A stretch of 15,628 nucleotides of DNA. It comes from an uncultured Flavobacterium sp. GTDB lineage: Bacteria; Bacteroidota; Bacteroidia; Flavobacteriales; Flavobacteriaceae. The notes beneath the pieces were generated by a model that saw nothing but the letters and a program-made list of their open reading frames with translations, was not told the DNA's origin and ran no database searches. This document shows positions 13,619-15,628 of the stretch, piece by piece (position 1 is the first letter of the stretch; each line of letters opens with the position of its first letter). The stretch lies in assembly GCF_946220915.1 (NCBI RefSeq), contig NZ_CAMIHH010000079.1, positions 1 through 15,628 of the forward strand, written 5' to 3'. Position numbers and translations under genes: made by a program.

Positions 13619-13626
13619 TATTTTTG
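13619..13626 (+). promoter_or_regulatory. Candidate -7 promoter box for the methyltransferase
   Basis: TATTTTTG matches TAnnTTTG exactly, 22 bases before the ATG at 13649, giving a leader of about 16 bases. No TTG was found at the normal -33 distance. Confidence 0.4.
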
Positions 13627-13648
13627 AGAAAACAAACACCGAATTACC

Positions 13649-15256
13649 ATGACCGATAAATCACAGCTCCGCAGTTCCATCTTCAGGCATTTAGACGGGC
13701 TGGCTGTCGCGCCGGTGGCAGTAGCATTAAAAAATAAGGGGATTTGCGATTTTATCATTGGCAGAAGACAGGTGGAATTATCAGAGCTTACAACTGTTTT
13801 CAAAGCCAATGAAGGCTACCTGAATGTTGGCCTTCGCGTGCTGGCATCGCAGGGTTTTCTGGATTATGAAGTGGATAACGCGACACAGGAAATTACAGTT
13901 TCGGTAAATGAAAAAACCGAAACCGCCTTTTCACTATTTTACCTTTACGAAGATGTTGTCGACCTGTTGCAGTTTTCAACGCATTTCCATCCGAGGCTAT
14001 TTGAAGAGGCACCGTTTGAAAAGCTTAACCTCATTTTTGAGGAATACAAAAAGAATTATGGCATTGAATTTTCTGAAAATGAACTTATCAATAGCTTACA
14101 ACACCAGATACTAAAGCACGTAGAGGGCTACCTCATTGGGCCAACGATCGTGCGCCTGGCGATGAACGGTATGTTCCACAAATATTTCATGGAAACGTCG
14201 TTCAGGCCGGAGGAGTTTCACAAATCACCTGAGAATTTTAAAAAAATCCTTGACTTTTTCGTGCACCTCGGGTGGTTCTTGGAAAAAAACGGCAATTACC
14301 AGTTTACCGATACAGGCTTGTTCTATGCCAGGAGGGCCAGCGCGTATGGGGTAACGGTTTCCTACCTGCCCACCTTCGCCAAAATTGAGGAACTGATGTT
14401 TGGCGACCCCACCGTATTGCGAATGGTTGCCGACGGCGAGAACGAGATCCACGTGGACCGCGAAATGAACGTATGGGGAAGCGGCGGCGCGCACGACACC
14501 TACTTTAAGGTAGTAGATGAAATACTGGTAAAGCTCTTCAACCTGCCCATAGAGCAACAGCCCAAAGGCATACTCGACATGGGCTGCGGCAACGGGGCTT
14601 TCCTCCAGCATATTTTTGAAGTGATCGACAGGCAGACCCTGCGCGGCAAAATGCTTGATGAGTACCCGCTGTTCCTTGTAGGTGCCGATTACAACCAGGC
14701 AGCGTTGAAAGTGACCCGTGCGAACCTGATAAAAGCGGATATCTGGGCGAAAGTGATTTGGGGGGACATTGGCCGCCCGGACCTGCTGTCGGATGATCTA
14801 CGCGAAAATTACAACATCGACCTCAAGGACCTGCTCAACGTCCGTACCTTCCTTGACCATAACCGCATTTGGGAAGACCCAAAGCACATTACCGAAAACA
14901 GGGTTAGCAGCTCAACCGGTGCATTTGCGCACAGGGGCAGGCGCATCAGCAATAACCTGGTAGAGGACAACCTGCTGGAGCATTTGCAAAAATGGTCACC
15001 GTACGTCCGCAAATTTGGACTGCTGCTGATAGAGCTGCATACCGTTGACCCGAAACTAACTGCCGCCAACCTCGGCAAAACAGCCGCCACCGCCTACGAT
15101 GCCACCCACGGCTTCTCCGACCAGTACATTGTCGAAATTGATGTATTCAATAAAGTTGCCGCCGAAGCAGGCCTGTTCCCCGACCCGGCCATTTTCAGGC
15201 GCTTCCCTGATTCGGATATTGCTACGGTGAGTATTAATTTGTTGAAGGGGGAGTGA
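13649..15256 (+). CDS. Class I SAM-dependent methyltransferase with duplicated winged-helix-like N-terminus
   Basis: This 535-residue protein has a C-terminal Rossmann methyltransferase domain from about residue 300. SAM-binding motif I is ILDMGCGNGAFLQ (308-320), followed by the acidic D347 in VGADYNQAAL and WGDIGRPDLL (371-380). The following segment is long and rich in His/Asp/Arg: RTFLDHNRIW (399-408), AFAHRGRR (425-432) and DATHGFSDQY (484-493). The N-terminal 240 residues hold two similar helical, winged-helix-like units starting IFRHLDG (11-17) and ILKHVEG (154-160). The overall size and His-rich insert recall AprA/SxtA-type methyltransferases of polyketide pathways, a low-confidence comparison. 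The substrate is unknown and there is no biosynthetic cluster in view. The gene is monocistronic, with a repeat element on each side. Confidence 0.8.
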   Translation: MTDKSQLRSSIFRHLDGLAVAPVAVALKNKGICDFIIGRRQVELSELTTVFKANEGYLNVGLRVLASQGFLDYEVDNATQEITVSVNEKTETAFSLFYLYEDVVDLLQFSTHFHPRLFEEAPFEKLNLIFEEYKKNYGIEFSENELINSLQHQILKHVEGYLIGPTIVRLAMNGMFHKYFMETSFRPEEFHKSPENFKKILDFFVHLGWFLEKNGNYQFTDTGLFYARRASAYGVTVSYLPTFAKIEELMFGDPTVLRMVADGENEIHVDREMNVWGSGGAHDTYFKVVDEILVKLFNLPIEQQPKGILDMGCGNGAFLQHIFEVIDRQTLRGKMLDEYPLFLVGADYNQAALKVTRANLIKADIWAKVIWGDIGRPDLLSDDLRENYNIDLKDLLNVRTFLDHNRIWEDPKHITENRVSSSTGAFAHRGRRISNNLVEDNLLEHLQKWSPYVRKFGLLLIELHTVDPKLTAANLGKTAATAYDATHGFSDQYIVEIDVFNKVAAEAGLFPDPAIFRRFPDSDIATVSINLLKGE

Positions 15257-15304
15257 GTTCACGGATTTCAGGTACGTAGGCGTTTTACCTTGAATGTTTT
15301 GAGG

Positions 15305-15424
15305 ACACACCCCTAACCCCTCTCAAGAGGGGAACACTCAAACGTGCTTACTCAAACCTTTAAGCCCATTCTTTTTCGGGCATGAGTAAAGCTTTTCCCC
15401 TCTTGAGAGGGGTTAGGGGTGTGT
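15305..15424. repeat. 120-base element with 30-bp perfect terminal inverted repeats
   Basis: Bases 15305-15334 pair perfectly with 15395-15424. Each arm holds its own palindrome, CCCCTCTCAAGAGGGG or its complement, and the sequence CCCTAACCCC. The 60-base loop carries further pairing: GCCC/GGGC (15364-15367, 15378-15381) and GCTTACTC with GAGTAAAGC. No flanking target-site duplication is obvious and no coding region lies inside. Confidence 0.93.
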
Positions 15425-15482
15425 TGATACTAACGTACACTACGAGCGGAGGCACGAAGCGAGGCAATCTTTTAAATAAGCC

Positions 15483-15513
15483 TTGCAAAAATTACCATTT
15501 TTTGGTAACTTTG
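15483..15513 (+). promoter_or_regulatory. Promoter with embedded palindromic operator for the antitoxin gene
   Basis: TTG (15483-15485), a 20-base spacer and TAACTTTG (15506-15513) make the best Bacteroidetes-type promoter in the window, 18 bases before the ATG. The perfect palindrome TTACCA-N5-TGGTAA (15492-15508) lies between the two boxes and overlaps the -7 box, as expected for a repressor site. Confidence 0.6.
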
Positions 15514-15531
15514 AAATCAAATTTAATAGCA

Positions 15532-15628
15532 ATGGGAAAAAACACATCCATATCCTTAGGTAATCACTTTGAAGATTTCATTGATACAGCAGTTAATAAC
15601 GGACGATTCAACAATGCCAGTGAAGTTG
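15532..15628 (+). CDS. ParD-family antitoxin, 5' part (runs off the window)
   Basis: Only the first 32 residues are present: MGKNTSISLGNHFEDFIDTA, then VNNGRFNNASEV. This matches the N-terminal ribbon-helix-helix of ParD-type antitoxins: the short strand NTSISLG, helix HFEDFIDTAVNNG and the RFNNASEV turn that precedes helix 2. ParD dimers bind their own promoter and neutralise the ParE toxin, whose gene normally follows directly. A palindrome sits in the promoter, as expected for autoregulation. The toxin gene itself is outside the window, so the complete module is an inference. Confidence 0.8.
   Translation, partial: MGKNTSISLGNHFEDFIDTAVNNGRFNNASEV

Overview
The window looks like chromosomal DNA of a member of the Bacteroidetes, most likely Flavobacterium or a close relative. 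The grounds are an LpxC-FabZ fusion protein, start sites without a clear Shine-Dalgarno sequence, several -7 boxes of the form TAnnTTTG close upstream of genes, and intergenic gaps full of inverted repeats. This assignment is inferred from gene content and signals, not from a search.

Left part (1-5090): a DNA protection and repair block. A hypoxanthine/deoxyinosine DNA glycosylase (minus strand) lies divergent from a ferritin-like YciE/YciF (DUF892) protein that carries a histone-H1-like Lys/Ala tail. Next come Ku and the three-domain ligase LigD, six bases apart: the two core parts of bacterial non-homologous end joining. Each transcription unit except Ku ends in a visible hairpin, and the LigD/sucD hairpin serves the convergent gene best.

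Middle part (5111-12855, all minus strand): reading in the direction of transcription, an HD-domain phosphohydrolase, lpxD, lpxC-fabZ, lpxA, efp, a divergent LpxD paralog, an NTF2/SnoaL-like protein and sucD. The lpxD/lpxC-fabZ/lpxA genes are 10-11 bases apart and carry out the first committed steps of lipid A synthesis, with FabZ supplying acyl-chain chemistry. EF-P sits between lpxA and the LpxD paralog, with a structured inverted repeat on each side. sucD (TCA cycle) probably has its own promoter.

Right part (12856-15628): a small secreted Gln/Glu/Lys-rich protein with a strong terminator, a 535-residue SAM-dependent methyltransferase with a duplicated winged-helix-like N-terminal module, and the start of a ParD-type antitoxin gene whose promoter contains a compact palindrome. 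Five gaps (7416-7476, 8081-8169, 11460-11617, 13411-13557, 15305-15424) hold long inverted repeats, most with smaller hairpins in their loops. Two of these (11460 and 13411) look like diverged copies of one family. No rRNA, tRNA, CRISPR array, transposase or phage gene was seen.
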